Below, one piece after another: positions 21,045 through 32,592 of a stretch of 64,000 bases of DNA; positions within the stretch are counted from its first letter, which is position 1; each line of letters opens with the position of its first letter. Source of the stretch: Bombus terrestris. Taxonomy: Eukaryota; Arthropoda; Insecta; Hymenoptera; Apidae. The position numbers and the translations under genes were made by a program. The stretch spans positions 1,178,001 to 1,242,000 of the forward strand of contig NW_025963549.1 in NCBI RefSeq assembly GCF_910591885.1. Reading direction: 5' to 3'. The notes under the pieces were generated by a model, which saw only the letters and a list, made by a program, of their open reading frames with translations, had not been told where the DNA came from and did no database searches.

Positions 21045-22162
21045 TCAAAAGGTGTCTTTCTCTCTATAGTATTTGCCAGTATTCGATTTTTCAAGTATAC
21101 CGCTGTCCAATCTATTTCCAGCCATTTTATGTACTTTCGCTTCCGCTAACAAGCAACGCGCCATGTCCATCACTGTTCTATTATACCTTTCCGTTGTCCC
21201 GTTTAATTCATGTACGTAGGTTGGGCAGTTATTTATTCTGATACCTGTATCCCTAGCAAATTTATAAATTCGATTATTCAAGTACTCTTCTCCATTATCA
21301 CATCTCAATATTTTAAACCTCTTGCCCGTTAAATTCTCGGCTTCATTTACAAACTGTACGAAACAATCAAAGACCTCACCCTTTGATTTTATACAATAAA
21401 TTCTAGCTATTTTGCTATAATCATCGATAAATGAGATGAAATATTTCTCTTCATTGAATCCGGTAGTCTTAAAGGGACCGCACACGACCGTATGAATAAT
21501 TTCCATTATCTCCCTAGCCTTGGTTCGATTATTTTTGAATGGTAAATTGTGCATTTTACTTTCTATACACAACCTATATTTCAAAAATTCCTTCTCAAAT
21601 TCTTTCGGTATACCAGTAACTAGCTGCTCTTTAACCAAGATATTTAAATATTTAAAATTTACGTGTCCTAACATCCTATGCCATCTTTCCTTTTTACTCA
21701 TACCACTACGTTCGGCGCTGTTTGCTAAGTGCTCCTTCCCTTTCAATATACTTTTCATTCTATATGTTCCCTTTTCTTTAACCGCTACCGCTGTAAGCTT
21801 ATTGTCCTCATCTATTACTTTTGCAATATTTCCTTTTGAAATAACCGTGTTTTTATTATCTGTTAATTTGCCTAAACTAATCAAGTTTGCGGACATTTCT
21901 TTCGCGTAAAAAACATTATTCATATTTATTTCATTTTGCTTTCCAAATGCTTCAAAATAACTTATAACATTCCCTACTTTTGTTGCCTTTATCGATCTAT
22001 TATCGCCTAAATATATGTTTTCCGGTTCTTTAAGGTCAATAGATTTATCGAAATAATTTACGTTATTAATTATGTGATCTGTGCAACCGCTATCTAATAG
22101 CCACATTACTTCATTATTACTTATCTCGTTCGCCTCGCCGCTGTGTGCTGCGTGCGCCGTTG
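21045..22162 (-). pseudogene. pol: copia-B protease and integrase
   Basis: Protease motif LDSGCTDH near 22095. The zinc module (WHRMLGH...YRLC) has its first Cys of CxxC changed to Tyr. In the integrase core IHTVVCGPF the first catalytic Asp is replaced by Val (GAC to GTC), while CDNGEEYL and LNGTTERYN keep the other two acidic residues. A 5-bp deletion near 21125, shared with copia-A, shifts the frame after KVHK. The upstream end is cut by gypsy-A at 22163-22166. Confidence 0.9.
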
Positions 22163-22166
22163 CTAT

Positions 22167-22543
22167 TGTCACGTAAAATGAGAAAGAAATTTAAAGGAAA
22201 GAAGAAAACTTTATTTTTTCCTCGTTTATACACTTCTGAACTCTAGCCGTGGCCGTTCGAGACTGAGGCTCTTACAATATTTTCTTACTTTCGGTGACAT
22301 CTGTTTCTTCTTTTGTTTTTCATCCTTCATTATCCCCACTACCCTGTAGGCGTACGTGACTGTTGCTACGCTTCTAGAACATTCGGTGGAAGGACCGCTA
22401 GGACATAGATGAACCCTCAGGTACTCCGGCAATATACATTGTCGCCAAGGTCGCCATGTGTAATGTTCAAGTATCGGCTGTCTGGAGAATGTTTAGAAGT
22501 GGTCGCCTAAGGTGACGTCAGGGCAAAAGTGTTTGTGGTTACA
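22167..22543 (-). repeat. gypsy-A 3' LTR (377 bp)
   Basis: Element-strand start TGTAACCACAAAC, end CATTTTACGTGACA. It is related over its middle part to the gypsy-B LTR (GTCCTTCCACCGAATGT, CACGTACGCCTACAGGGTAG), so the two are sister families. Confidence 0.92.
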
Positions 22544-22565
22544 CTCCCCCCTCCTTAGAATGAAC

Positions 22566-24361
22566 TTAGTCCTCGAAGTTCCTTTTCCTCTTTAAGATAG
22601 ATGGGTGAAATTTTGCCTTGGGTGTTTCCAGGTCGAAGGTTACTTGCGAATCGTTGCTGGTGCTGGGTACAGGTAGAATCGGGGTGAATACGTTGATAGG
22701 TGCCGGGTTGATTGGCATCGGAGCGCTGGCTGGTGGATTGTTATTTGTCGTGTTTCGCTTGATTTTACAGCAGAATAAATGAAAACACAATTTCGGCATT
22801 CCTATTTTGTTGAGAAAGTATAACCATATGAGAGCAATGGATAAATATCCTATAATTTGTAATATAGATATTCCCCGTGATTCAACTAGATCGATTCTAT
22901 GAGCAAAAGTTAGTTGATTCGTTTGATCTTCGATTCCATCCAGAGTGTTTTTGTATCCGTAATTATCGTTAATAAGTTTTGGAGTTTTCTCTAGTTTATT
23001 TAGTAAAATAATCCAGTCTGAATCATTAGTTACATTGACTGTTTTGATTTTAATCTCGTAAGAAATTTCCTTGCTACTACCACTTATTCTCATATGGTTA
23101 TTCTTGTACAATATGTCTACGGTTTTATTAGTTTGTAACAAAGATGGTTTCTCTAGTCTAACAATTCGATGTGTCTTTTCTTCGAAAATGCTCAGATCTA
23201 TTGGTTTTTCTGGTATAGCTATAAAATGATTCTCAGCGTTTAATGGGATAAAAGTTATATCTTCAATGTTATAAACTACTACCTTACAGAATTTGACAGT
23301 GTTTTCTGCGCTTAAGATTTCAGAGTTACAATCGTGCTTCACTCGACGGTCGTGAATCGGCTGAGTTTGTTTGCAAATGTAAAAGTCAGATATAGAACGG
23401 CATTGCTTATCCAAGTAGTTTTGATCGACATTGATGTAATTTAGTCCTGACGTTAAAAATATCGGATGAACTACTAAAGGTGCTAAAAACACTTTGTTCG
23501 TGAGAGATGGTATGGGATATATTTGCTCTATATCCCATTCCATGTCCATAACTGTTGGTACAAAAATTACAAAGGAAACTTTGTTTTGTCGCGTAAACAA
23601 TGTGAGTTCTGAGATATCTAAAATATTTTGGAAATTCTCTTCCTTTGGTATAAAAGCGTTTCCTACTGTTTTGCTACCTAGTACTTGGGCGTAATTGTTA
23701 ATAAAAGTTCCGGGATCAAATATCTGTGGGCTTATTATTCCTTGTTTTCCTAAGATGATTAAATTGAATATTTCGTCGATTTGGAAATGTAAGTCAGAGA
23801 GTGAGCTTTCTAGAGTTATGACTTTTATTAAAGTGATCTCGTTTTTGTTAAGCGTTTTAAGTTCGTTTCTTACACCTGTGTCTACTTGTTTCAGTCGCTG
23901 GATGACGTCGTTATTTAAAATTCGTTTAATCAAAGCTGTCTGGTTAGCTACTATGGTTTTTAGGCTGTTACCTTCTTCAAAGAGTTTGTCTATATTTTTG
24001 TTGATTATATCTAGATCGTTCGCGGCTAGGGTTCCAAGAAGAGTTTTACTAATAGATCCGATAGCGTCTACTAGTCCTCATCTACTTCTGAGATGAATGT
24101 GAGCTAAGGATCGTAATTCGGTGCTAAGTGTTCTGACGTTATTTAGTTTTGCTTGCAAAGAGCGTATTTCTGGTAATATGTTACAGTCTTTTCGTGTCTC
24201 GCAATGATTCCTAACTTCGGCTACTCCCTTTTCAATATATCTTACTTGTTCCAATACAGCACAAATATCTAGTCCTATAATAACATTTATGTGTTCGCTA
24301 TAAAGATATGCTTTGGATATTTTCTCATGAAATATTCCATTATTGTCAATAGGGGTTATTT
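22566..24361 (-). pseudogene. env: gypsy-A envelope-like gene
   Basis: Third gene after pol, as in insect errantiviruses, whose envelope proteins are related to baculovirus fusion (F) proteins. It is an endogenous copy and is broken: an in-frame TGA at 24078-24080 lies just before a glycine-rich stretch that looks like the fusion-peptide region. No ATG is evident at the 5' end, where the frame abuts pol; in this group env is normally made from a spliced RNA. The open part downstream (455 residues) has a long ectodomain, a membrane segment around residues 358-380 (hydrophobic, ILQIIGYLSIALIWLYF) and a cytoplasmic tail with a Cys pair. Membrane fusion is the family role; activity here is unlikely. 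Confidence 0.85.
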
Positions 24362-27300
24362 TTAATCCGTTAAGGGTGGTAAATCCGACGGCAAGGGTGA
24401 TCGTCCTGAAAAATAAGGTTTTATTCCGTTACCGTGGATTTTCTTAACTCGATCTCTAATGAGAATCTCATAATACGGTGTCTTGACTGATTTAATAACG
24501 TAGGGTCCTAACCATTCGTCGTCCAATTTATCCGACTTATGATCGTTGTGAAGGAGTATACGATCTCCTTCCTTAAATAAGGTTTGAGTTCTAATGATTT
24601 TTCTTGTCTGATCTCTCATGTACCTCTTTCTACTTTGTTCAAGAGTGTTCTTCGCTATCATTCTATATTTTTGCAATTGTTTTTGCCATAGTGCAAACAT
24701 TTCTTCGTAGGTGTAATTGGAAGTTCGGGATACGGAAGACGGGAGGTTGGCTTTTCTTCCAAATCTTAGTTCGAAGGGTGAAAATTCAGTTGCATCGTGT
24801 ATCGCGGTATTATACCCTAGGCAAATAAAGTCTAATACCTGATCCCATTCTTTATTAGAATCGTGTAGGCTCGTGCGAATCATGTCTTTTACTGTGGCGT
24901 GTGTTCGTTCTAAGGATCCGTTAGATTGAGGATGAAAACTAGTGGTCTTTATATGTTTGATTTTAAATGCTTCCTCGAATTTTTCCATTAGTTCGCTAAT
25001 AAAGTTTCGTCCCTGGTCTGTTAGTATCGTTTTGGGTGCTGAGAAGATGTAAATGTAGTGATGTAGTACTGCATCGATAATCGATTCGGTTCGTTGTGTT
25101 TTCAGTGGTACTAAAACGAGATATTTCGTTAGGTCATCGTGAATCGAAAGAATGTATTGATTTCCACGTGTGGTTTTAGGCATCGAACCAATTAGATCCA
25201 TGGCTATCTTTTCGTTTGGTTCTACTGGTGTCTGAGGAATTACGGGTTGTTCCTTGGGTCTGATTCTAACTAGCTTTTGTCGTTGACAAGCTTCGCAATT
25301 TTTTATAAAATCTTCTATCCTCTCCATGAGGCGTGGGATTTTGAATTGGTCTTTGATTTTACTATATGTCTTTTGAATACCCAAGTGTCCACTAATGTCG
25401 TTATGGTTTTCGCGTATAATGTCTAGAGCTTGTTCGTCAGTTATGGTTTGTATTGGTTCGTATGCAAAAGTTATTTCTTCAATTTGGTCATTATTAAACA
25501 TGAGTGTTACTTTGATCCTAGCTTTTTCGGTTTCGGTAAAACTATTGTCTCCTATCCCAATTTTCTTGTGTTTCTTGGTTAGTTCAAAAATTTTTCGAAT
25601 CCAAGTATCTTTGTCGAATGGACCTAATGTTTCTCTATTCAATTGATAGAAGGTGTGATCGTTTGGCGCGATTTTAAGTCGTCTCGGGGGTGTCGCGTCT
25701 TCTGACCATGCGTTAAAGTGTTCTACAATATTTTCGGAGTTTGCAGGTGTGTCTGGGACTGATTTGTCGGTAATTTGGTAAATTTTTCTCGAAAGTGCGT
25801 CGGCTGCTGTGTTCTCTTTACCTTTGCAATACTGAATATCGTACTCGTATTCTTCGAGGTTAAGTCTCCATCTAATCAAACGCACGGAAGGGTCTTTGCA
25901 ATTTTTGTGCCAAGTGAGTGCTTGGTGATCGGTTCGAATAACGAATCGTCTACATAACAGGTATTGCCTGAGTCTCTAAACTGCCCATACGATAACTAAT
26001 AATTCCTTTTCTGTGGTAGAATAATTTTTCTCTGGGGGGTTGAGTGTCCGTGATATGTAACAACAAGGATGTCCGTCTTGTGATAAGATTGCGCCTATTC
26101 CTTCATTGGAAGCGTCTGTGGTGAGTGTGAATGTTTTCGTGCAGTCTGGGTATGCTAAAACTGGGGCTGAGCATAGCTTTTCATTTAGTGTGTCAAAGCT
26201 TGTCTGTTGCGCTTCAGTCCAGAAGGATTGTCATTCTTTGTGAGATCTGTTAATGGTTTGGCGAGTTTGGAAAAGTTTTTAATGAATTTTCTGCAGTATT
26301 CAGCTAATCCGAGAAATGACTTTACGTCTGTTGGTGTTTTGGGAATCTTAAAGTCTTTAACTGCGGAGATCTTTTTAGGATTTGGCTTTATGCCCTCGTG
26401 TGTTATGACATGTCTAAGTATTCTAATTCAGGTTTTAGAAACTCGCATTTGTCGGGTTGGATTTTTAGTCCTAACTCTTTTAATCTTTGCAATACTATAG
26501 CAAGGTTTTCATTGTGTTGTTGAATTGTACTACCGAATATTATTATGTCGTCAAGGTATACAAAGCAGTATTTGTTCAATAATCCTCGTAACGCGGTATC
26601 CATCATGCGTTGGAATGTGGCTGGGGCGTTTTTTAAACCGAATGGCATGCGATTATAGTGAAAGTGTCCCTGAGGTGTGCTAAAGGCTGTATATTTCTTT
26701 GAGTCGGGGTCCATAGGTATTTGATGGAATCCCGAAGATAAATCTAGAGCAGAGAAGAATTTGGCGTTGCCTAATTGTGATAGAATGTCGTCGATTGTCG
26801 GTAGTGGGTAGGCGTCTTGATCGGTAAGTTCATTTAATTTTCGAAAGTCGATAACTATACGCCATTTCTGTTTGCCTGATGCGTCTGATTTCTTGGGTAC
26901 TACCCATACTGGACTGTTGTAAGGAGAATCTGATTCTTCAATGATATTTTTATCTAACATTTTTTCATTTGTTTTTCAATTTCTGCTTTATGGGCTTCGG
27001 GAGGTCGGTACGATTTGGTATTGACGATTTTGTTTTCGCGTGGGGTAATAGTGTGTTTTGTTAGGTTAGTACAAGGTAGGGTATCGGATTCTAGGTCAAA
27101 CACGTCTATGTAATGTAGGAGGATCTTTTCGATAGGAATACGAAGTTTGTCTTCAATATGGTCTAGTCTAATTATTTGTTTCATTTTAGCAATTTTATCG
27201 AGATCGTGTTCATAAGAAAGATCATTAGTGATTATAGTTGGTTGCTCACCAGTATTGCAGAAACATACTCTCGTCGGAACTTTATCCAGATAAATTGTTT

Positions 27301-27834
27301 CGATCTTGGTTTGCCCTGGGAGAATGGTTTTCGGCGCCTGGAAAAATATTTCGTTCCCGTTTAATTGTATTGATTCGTTGTTAATTCGATATGAGTAGTT
27401 AGAGAGCATAGGTAAACCAATTATTCCGTCTTCTATTAAAGGAAAATCGTCTGGCACAACGTGAAATGTGTTCATGATGTTAAAGAATTGAAAGTTTCGT
27501 CAGTTTGGTATTTGTCATTGCCCATGTAAAATGTTTTAGCTACTGTCTTTTTAGGTTTAAATATGGCACTTGATCTTTTAACTAAATTTATTCTTGCACC
27601 GGTATCGATTAAATATCGTTTGATTTCTGTTCCCGATCGAACTCCAATGGATAGAAGTTTTCCTGTTGTTGCGTGTACTCGTACGACGTCTCTCGAGGTT
27701 CTGGTAGCGCTGTTTCCTCTTCTCGTCCCGCATTCTCCATGTTTATAATGTAGCTGCGCGGTGGCGGAAGATTTCGCTGGCTGGCCGGTTGAAAATTTCG
27801 GCAGTAATTTGCGGTATGTCCTATTTGGTGGCAC
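24362..27834 (-). pseudogene. pol: gypsy-A pol: protease, RT, RNase H, integrase
   Basis: Protease DTGA (YLIDTGARINLVKR) near 27600. Frame breaks near 27475 and, in a poly-A run, near 26957. RT runs 26960-26403 (WRIVIDFRKLNELT, FSALDLSSGFHQI, MPFGLKNAPATFQRMMD, catalytic YLDD). A break at 26403 follows, and the RNase H part between 26400 and 25890 has no long open frame. Integrase frame 25885-24362: zinc module (HNDISGH...CEACQRQK), catalytic D-D-E in MDLIGSM, TDQGRNF and GSLERTH, and a GPY module (EWLGPYVIKSV). It is the source of cDNA synthesis and integration in intact relatives. Confidence 0.9.
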
Positions 27835-28958
27835 TTAAAACACTTCATTCTTCCTCCGTTGTTTATTTGAGTGCTTGTCGGCAGGCGATTGAGCGTAGTC
27901 ATCGGACCGCTCCTAAGTGGGGGTTTGCGTTGTGACGAAACATTCCCTCGGGCGAATGAGTGAGCTCTTATTTGCTGCCTGCACTGATTTCCGCGGTTTC
28001 GCTCAATTTCTCCGATTAATAGTTCTGCTTCGAACGCGGCATCTTGTGCTTCTTGTAAGGTGCGCGGTTTCATGTTTGATGTTCTGATTTCTATCTCGGG
28101 TTTTAAATTTAGTATGAACGTTTTGGTTGCGCGTTCGTTCTCTAGGTCTATCGCGACTGCTCGTCGAATAGGATCGCGAATTTCCTGTTGCAATGCGTAT
28201 ATAAGTTCATTAAGACCTTGTCGAAATCTTTTGACGTATCCGTGTACTGATTCGTTAAAACTTTGCCGAGTTCTTTGTAATTTATCGCGTGCACCGTTTG
28301 AAGTTACGCTAATCGATACGAACTTCCTCAGATTTTCGAATAAGGCGCCGTACGTCTCGATAACCGAATGTCTAATGCCTCTTTCGGCTTCGCCGACAAT
28401 GCGTTTGGTTAGAATTAATTTCAATAAAGCACGCTTTTCGTTACATTCCGATCTAGCTTCGCTTACCCGCTTGATGAATCCCCCCACTCCAATGTCATCT
28501 TGACCGTTGAGGACTGGGATGAACTCGATGCTGGTTTTCGCGTCGAACATATGTCGTTCGTACGAGGCTGATTCTTCTTCCTCATCCTCGGAGTTCGCTG
28601 GGTAGGAGGTTTCTGGAGTTTCTTTGATCCGAACGCGTTCTTCCGGAGATTTCACTATGCGGGTGTCCCGAGTAGTGCTTCTGCTGGCAGAACTAGTATC
28701 GTCTGTCATAATTGAGTTGAACTCAGACGTATCTACGGAGGATTGTACTCCTAGCTTGAGTTCGGCCACAGTCTTCCCTATTAGTTCCATTTCCTTGATC
28801 CGTTGAGTGCTTTCATCGCGGATTAGTTTATACAAATCATTTATAACTGCATTATGTTCTTCTTGCTGGCGCTGCATCATATCCAAAATTGCCCGCAGGT
28901 TTGGATCACCGCTAGTCGAAGCGACAGGTGTAACTTTCTTATCGTCCCTTTTGTCCAT
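27609..28958 (-). CDS. gag: gypsy-A gag (449 aa)
   Basis: Open gag frame from ATG 28958, with a charged N-terminal part (MDKRDDKKV), a capsid-like middle (RKFVSISVTSNGARDKLQRTRQ..., ALQQEIRDPIRRAVAIDLENERATKTFILNLKPEI) and one CCHC knuckle (CFKCHQIGHTANYC). It overlaps the protease frame (27834-27609), which lies in the -1 frame. It is the only uninterrupted gene of gypsy-A and could be translated if transcribed. Confidence 0.88.
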   Translation of the reverse strand: MDKRDDKKVTPVASTSGDPNLRAILDMMQRQQEEHNAVINDLYKLIRDESTQRIKEMELIGKTVAELKLGVQSSVDTSEFNSIMTDDTSSASRSTTRDTRIVKSPEERVRIKETPETSYPANSEDEEEESASYERHMFDAKTSIEFIPVLNGQDDIGVGGFIKRVSEARSECNEKRALLKLILTKRIVGEAERGIRHSVIETYGALFENLRKFVSISVTSNGARDKLQRTRQSFNESVHGYVKRFRQGLNELIYALQQEIRDPIRRAVAIDLENERATKTFILNLKPEIEIRTSNMKPRTLQEAQDAAFEAELLIGEIERNRGNQCRQQIRAHSFARGNVSSQRKPPLRSGPMTTLNRLPTSTQINNGGRMKCFKCHQIGHTANYCRNFQPASQRNLPPPRSYIINMENAGREEETALPEPRETSYEYTQQQENFYPLEFDREQKSNDI

Positions 28959-29135
28959 TTCAGAGTAATAGATCGTCGGAGTCTGACGTTATCGAATGCA
29001 ATCGATCGATCCTTCTAGAGGAAATGGTTCTACTTACTAATAAAACCGTTTTTCGTAGTCCAGGTTGCTTGATACACCTTTGGTCGGATGTCCCGTAGGC
29101 CAAAACCGTAATCTTGTTTTATCCAACGTTGATGT

Positions 29136-29153
29136 ATCCTGGCAGGATCGCCA
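29136..29153 (-). other. gypsy-A primer-binding site
   Basis: TGGCGATCCTGCCAGGAT on the minus strand, three bases after the 5' LTR. The TGG start fits pairing to a tRNA CCA end. I cannot name the tRNA with confidence. Gypsy-B has TGGCGATTACTCCCAGCA in the same position (42273-42290). Confidence 0.6.
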
Positions 29154-29156
29154 AAA

Positions 29157-29533
29157 TATCACGTAAAATGAGAAAGAAATTTAAAGGAAAGAAGAAAACT
29201 TTATTTTTTCCTCGTTTATACACTTCTGAACTCTAGCCGTGGCCGTTCGAGACTGAGGCTCTTACAATATTTTCTTACTTTCGGTGACATCTGTTTCTTC
29301 TTTTGTTTTTCATCCTTCATTATCCCGACTACCCTGTAGGCGTACGTGACTGTTGCTACGCTTCTAGAACATTCGGTGGAAGGACCGTTAGGACATAGAT
29401 GAACCCTCAGGTACTCCGGCAATATACATTGTCGTCAAGGTCGCCATGTGTAATGTTCAAGTATCGGCTGTCTGGAGAATGTTTAGAAGTGGTCGCCTAA
29501 GGTGACGTCAGGGCAAAAGAGTTTGTGGTTACA
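29157..29533 (-). repeat. gypsy-A 5' LTR (377 bp)
   Basis: Partner of 22167-22543; the terminal TGTC is TATC on the inner side. Other differences by eye are CCCC/CCCG, GCTAGG/GTTAGG, CGCCAAGG/CGTCAAGG and AAAGTG/AAAGAG. Confidence 0.92.
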
Positions 29534-29537
29534 CTAT

Positions 29538-30350
29538 CCATGTGCCTGATCTTGAGATACCATGCTCGCTCGTGCCGGTTGTTGATTGACGATGGAAATT
29601 TCCACGTCCCCTGCTCGTATTTCCTTTGTTTCCTCTTCCTCTGCTGCGACCACGTGTTGACCCACGCCAAAAACTGTTACTGCTCCCCGCTTCGACGCCA
29701 TTTTGACACTCTCTCGCAGAATGTCCTACTCTTCCACATCGGAAGCATCCTTCCTTTTTTGCAGAAAAGGCGTTGGTTTGCATTTCTCCTCGGTTGGACT
29801 TATTCTTCTTCTCAGCTATTTCAATTTTATTTGTTACATATGCTACCGTTTGATTTTATGCTTTCAATGCATCTACTATATCCGCTATGTAGGTGTATTC
29901 TTCGGGTAACGTATTCAGCGTGAAATTTAGTTTTTCCCTCTCACTCACTTGTGCACTCGCACATTTTAATTCGTTTATTAATTTTTCGAAATTACTAAAC
30001 AACGATGCTGAATCAATGTAGTTCTCAAGTCTTATCTTTTCCAATCTCCTTCTGCATACGATCTGTAGTGCCGTCGAATCTGTCAAGTACATTTCATCAA
30101 ACTTTTTCACTATCTCATACGCCGTTTTTTCTTCTCTAATATATTCCAATTGTCTATTTGCGACGGCACTATAAATAATATTTATTGCCTTCAGATCCTT
30201 TTTGTCCCAGTCTTCATTGTCTGTTTCTGTCTTCACCCTATTTGTGACAATCTCGCATTCTTTATATCTGAGAAACATCGTTATTCATTGCTTCCACATA
30301 CCGTAATCCTCACCATCGAAAATAGGTATCATGATTTCCGATCTTTCCAT
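29538..30350 (-). pseudogene. gag: copia-B gag remnant
   Basis: Start ATG at 30350 (MERSEIMIPIFDGEDYGMWK, the intact form of the family's gag start). A TGA follows within the first 25 codons (KQ-stop-ITMF). Open stretches cover the UBN2 gag domain (30278-29856) and the knuckle CFRCGRVGHSAREC (29783-29529), separated by a stop near 29850. Near 29566 the sequence CATGCTCGCTCGTGCC is the uninterrupted site where gypsy-B sits in copia-C. Confidence 0.86.
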
Positions 30351-30525
30351 TTTAAATGACTCCTTATCTCTTACTCAAGCGTTCCTACGTGCACGAAGTG
30401 TATTTTTCCTCTTTGTAACCTTTGAACGTTTCTTTCCTTACTGAGAACTCACTCGAACTAACTCGCAATATTGAAAAACACGCACTAAAATAACTTGCAA
30501 AATTATGAACTACGCTCTGCTACCA

Positions 30526-30770
30526 TGAAAAGATATAGAATAGATTCGGAAATACAAATAATTCCCTTTATTTAGCACACAACTGTTCTACATGTATCTT
30601 ATACTTTTAAGACCTCAAAATCCTACTCGCACGCACGCCTGTTGTCAACCGACTCTTCCAGATACTTCTAACGACTGCCTCTTGTCTTTTGTCTCAACCA
30701 ATACCCGGACGTCCTCTGACGCTTACACACACATTCACATGTACAGTGTAAATGTATCACATTCCCAACA
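30526..30770 (-). repeat. copia-B 5' LTR
   Basis: 245 bp. Its element-strand end reads CTTTTCA rather than CTTTACA, a change shared only with the partial LTR at 52176-52377. The primer site TGGTAGCAGAGC is next to it (30514-30525). It is followed at 30771 by GGAAT and satellite. Confidence 0.92.
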
Positions 30771-31575
30771 GGAATAAATATTCAGATCAACGTGACTACG
30801 TTTCGATTGCAGGTATGTAGACAATTCGATGCGCGTTATATTCGATATCTGATGCCAAGAACAGTGCACATCATCCGGTTTACGCTATGTAAAATCTGGA
30901 CCCAGCCAGATCCAGCGTTGTTGCAGTTTCGTATATTCAGTATTAAGTATTCAAACCGACGTATCTCCGATTCTATGGCACATATGGCTACAATTAGAGG
31001 CTCGTTATACACCAAATTTGCTGCCAAACACAGTTCACGTTGTCCCGTTTGATGCATGTAAAATCGGGACCCAGCCGAACCCTGCGTATTTGCAGTTTTA
31101 CATAATCAGTATTAAATATTCGAACCAACGAATCTCCGTTTCTATGGCACACTTCCAGATAATTCGGTGCGCGTTATATTTGACATCTGATGTCATATAC
31201 AGCGCACATCAGTAGGTTAGCGTTTTGTTCACTCTTGTCTCTGTCAAATACACCATAATTGCAGTTTAGCATATTTATGCTTGAATATCGAAAGCAACGT
31301 ATCTTCGTTTCTACGGCAGATATGACGACAATTCGGTGAGCGTTATGCTCCTGATTTTCTGGTGAGCACAGAGCACATTTTCCGATTCTATCTTTTCTTC
31401 TGTCTTAAGTCTGCTCTGGTCACTGATAGATTCAGCGTAATTTCTGTTTTGCATATTCATGCCTAAATGATCAAACCAACGTATCAGCGCTACTATTGGA
31501 TACATGTCGCAAATGCGGTGCGCGCTATACTCCACAATTACAGCCAAATAGAGTACTTACACGGTTTGCGCTGTG
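30771..31575 (+). repeat. 170-bp satellite, block 6 (opposite orientation)
   Basis: About 4.5 monomers, reverse-oriented compared with 4481-14632, matching the reverse complement of roughly 7.9-8.6 kb. The first bases GGAATAAATATTCAGATCAACG equal the satellite at 36353. Confidence 0.88.
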
Positions 31576-31580
31576 TCGAC

Positions 31581-32587
31581 TGTGTTTTCGAGCTATCGCG
31601 GGGAGACGCGGTCGTTTGAATACGCGTCAGTGGGAGTCGTAAATTCCCGTTACGATTGGAATAATCGACACCACGAATAGTTCGATCCCCGTATTTCGCT
31701 TAGGATAATAGGTGTAGTCGTTGTGGTATAACACTGGGAGTCACAAAGTTATAAAAAATATATGTATTTCCAACGATTTATACAATCACACTGAGTAAGA
31801 ACGCCGTTGCTTAAGATACAGATAACGAAGAGAAGGATTATTCTTAGATGAGAGTGTGAGCTATAGGAGCTGTAGGTCCGTGAGAGCTGTAGGAGCTGTC
31901 GGACTTCTGGATACTGTGAGAGAAATAGGAGGCTCTTAGAGATATAGGAACGGTGAGAGTTATAGGGATTGCAGGAACTTTAGTCACCGTGAGAGACGAT
32001 GGAACTCTGAGAGATATAGGAACAGTGAGAGTTATAGGGATTGCAGAAACTCTAGTCACCGTGAGAGATGATGTAACTCTAAAGTTTATTCTGATGTGAG
32101 TACGAAGCTCGGTATGGGTGTGCCCTTTGAACGAAGAACGCGGATTCGTTGCTTACATTGTTAGTTAGGAAAGTGAGGGCAATGATCCGCGATGCCGATT
32201 GGTTATGACTAATGTTAGGAAGGAAGAGAGGAGGAAGAAGCCACCTACCAACGTGGGACCTAGGCGACATTTTTTATGGGAAAACTCAGATTTTCCGTTA
32301 GGTAGATGTCCGCTTTTTTCGTTAGGCCACTACCCGCTTTCTCCGGAATTCTTACGAGCGCGTAATAAACCCAAGGACCTTTCTAAAAACCGACGGGCAA
32401 CACTTCTAGAATTAGAAAGTCTTTTCGAAACAAACAGATTGACTTAGACCATATGTGCGAAAAATGCAGTTAGGATTTCATCTTTATGGTGCGTCCTTGG
32501 GCCTATGGGGGATTCGAAGGATGGCACGTGGACCGTTGGCTGTCAAGCCGCGCGCGATGGAGTGCACATGTGTTGTGCGGCAGAACA
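31581..32587 (-). mobile_element. Solo LTR-D, inverted copy (1007 bp)
   Basis: Reverse complement of the unit 1 LTR, same length, with TCGAC at 31576-31580 and 32588-32592 (GTCGA on the element strand). The two-copy minisatellite is at about 31930-32080. Confidence 0.82.
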
Positions 32588-32592
32588 TCGAC

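Larger units (their letters stand above)
22167..29533 (-). mobile_element. gypsy-A, errantivirus-like element with env, 7367 bp
   Basis: Complete LTR-gag-pol-env-LTR element on the minus strand inserted in copia-B, with CTAT at 22163-22166 and 29534-29537. The empty site GCTATCCATG is seen in copia-A (near 1731-1741), and inverted as CATGGATAGC in copia-C (near 47638). LTRs are 377 bp each and differ by only about five bases by eye, the mark of a recent insertion. A purine tract AAGGAGGGGGGAG (22556-22544) precedes the 3' LTR. Several frameshifts and stops in pol and env make this copy defective. Confidence 0.93.
18748..30770 (-). mobile_element. copia-B, complete outline, split by gypsy-A
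   Basis: 3' LTR 18748-18992 and 5' LTR 30526-30770, both 245 bp. Without gypsy-A and its duplication the element is about 4.65 kb. Order on the minus strand: LTR, primer site, gag, protease, integrase, RT, RNase H, LTR. The flanks do not match each other (left ...GTATT, right GGAAT), and the right flank pairs instead with DNA at 52378, so the two ends come from different insertions joined by recombination. It has the empty site for gypsy-B. Confidence 0.92.

Noticed and set aside
30771..30777. CTAAC or GGAAT as telomeric-type repeat
   Set aside because: Single occurrences; no tandem TTAGG arrays in the window.
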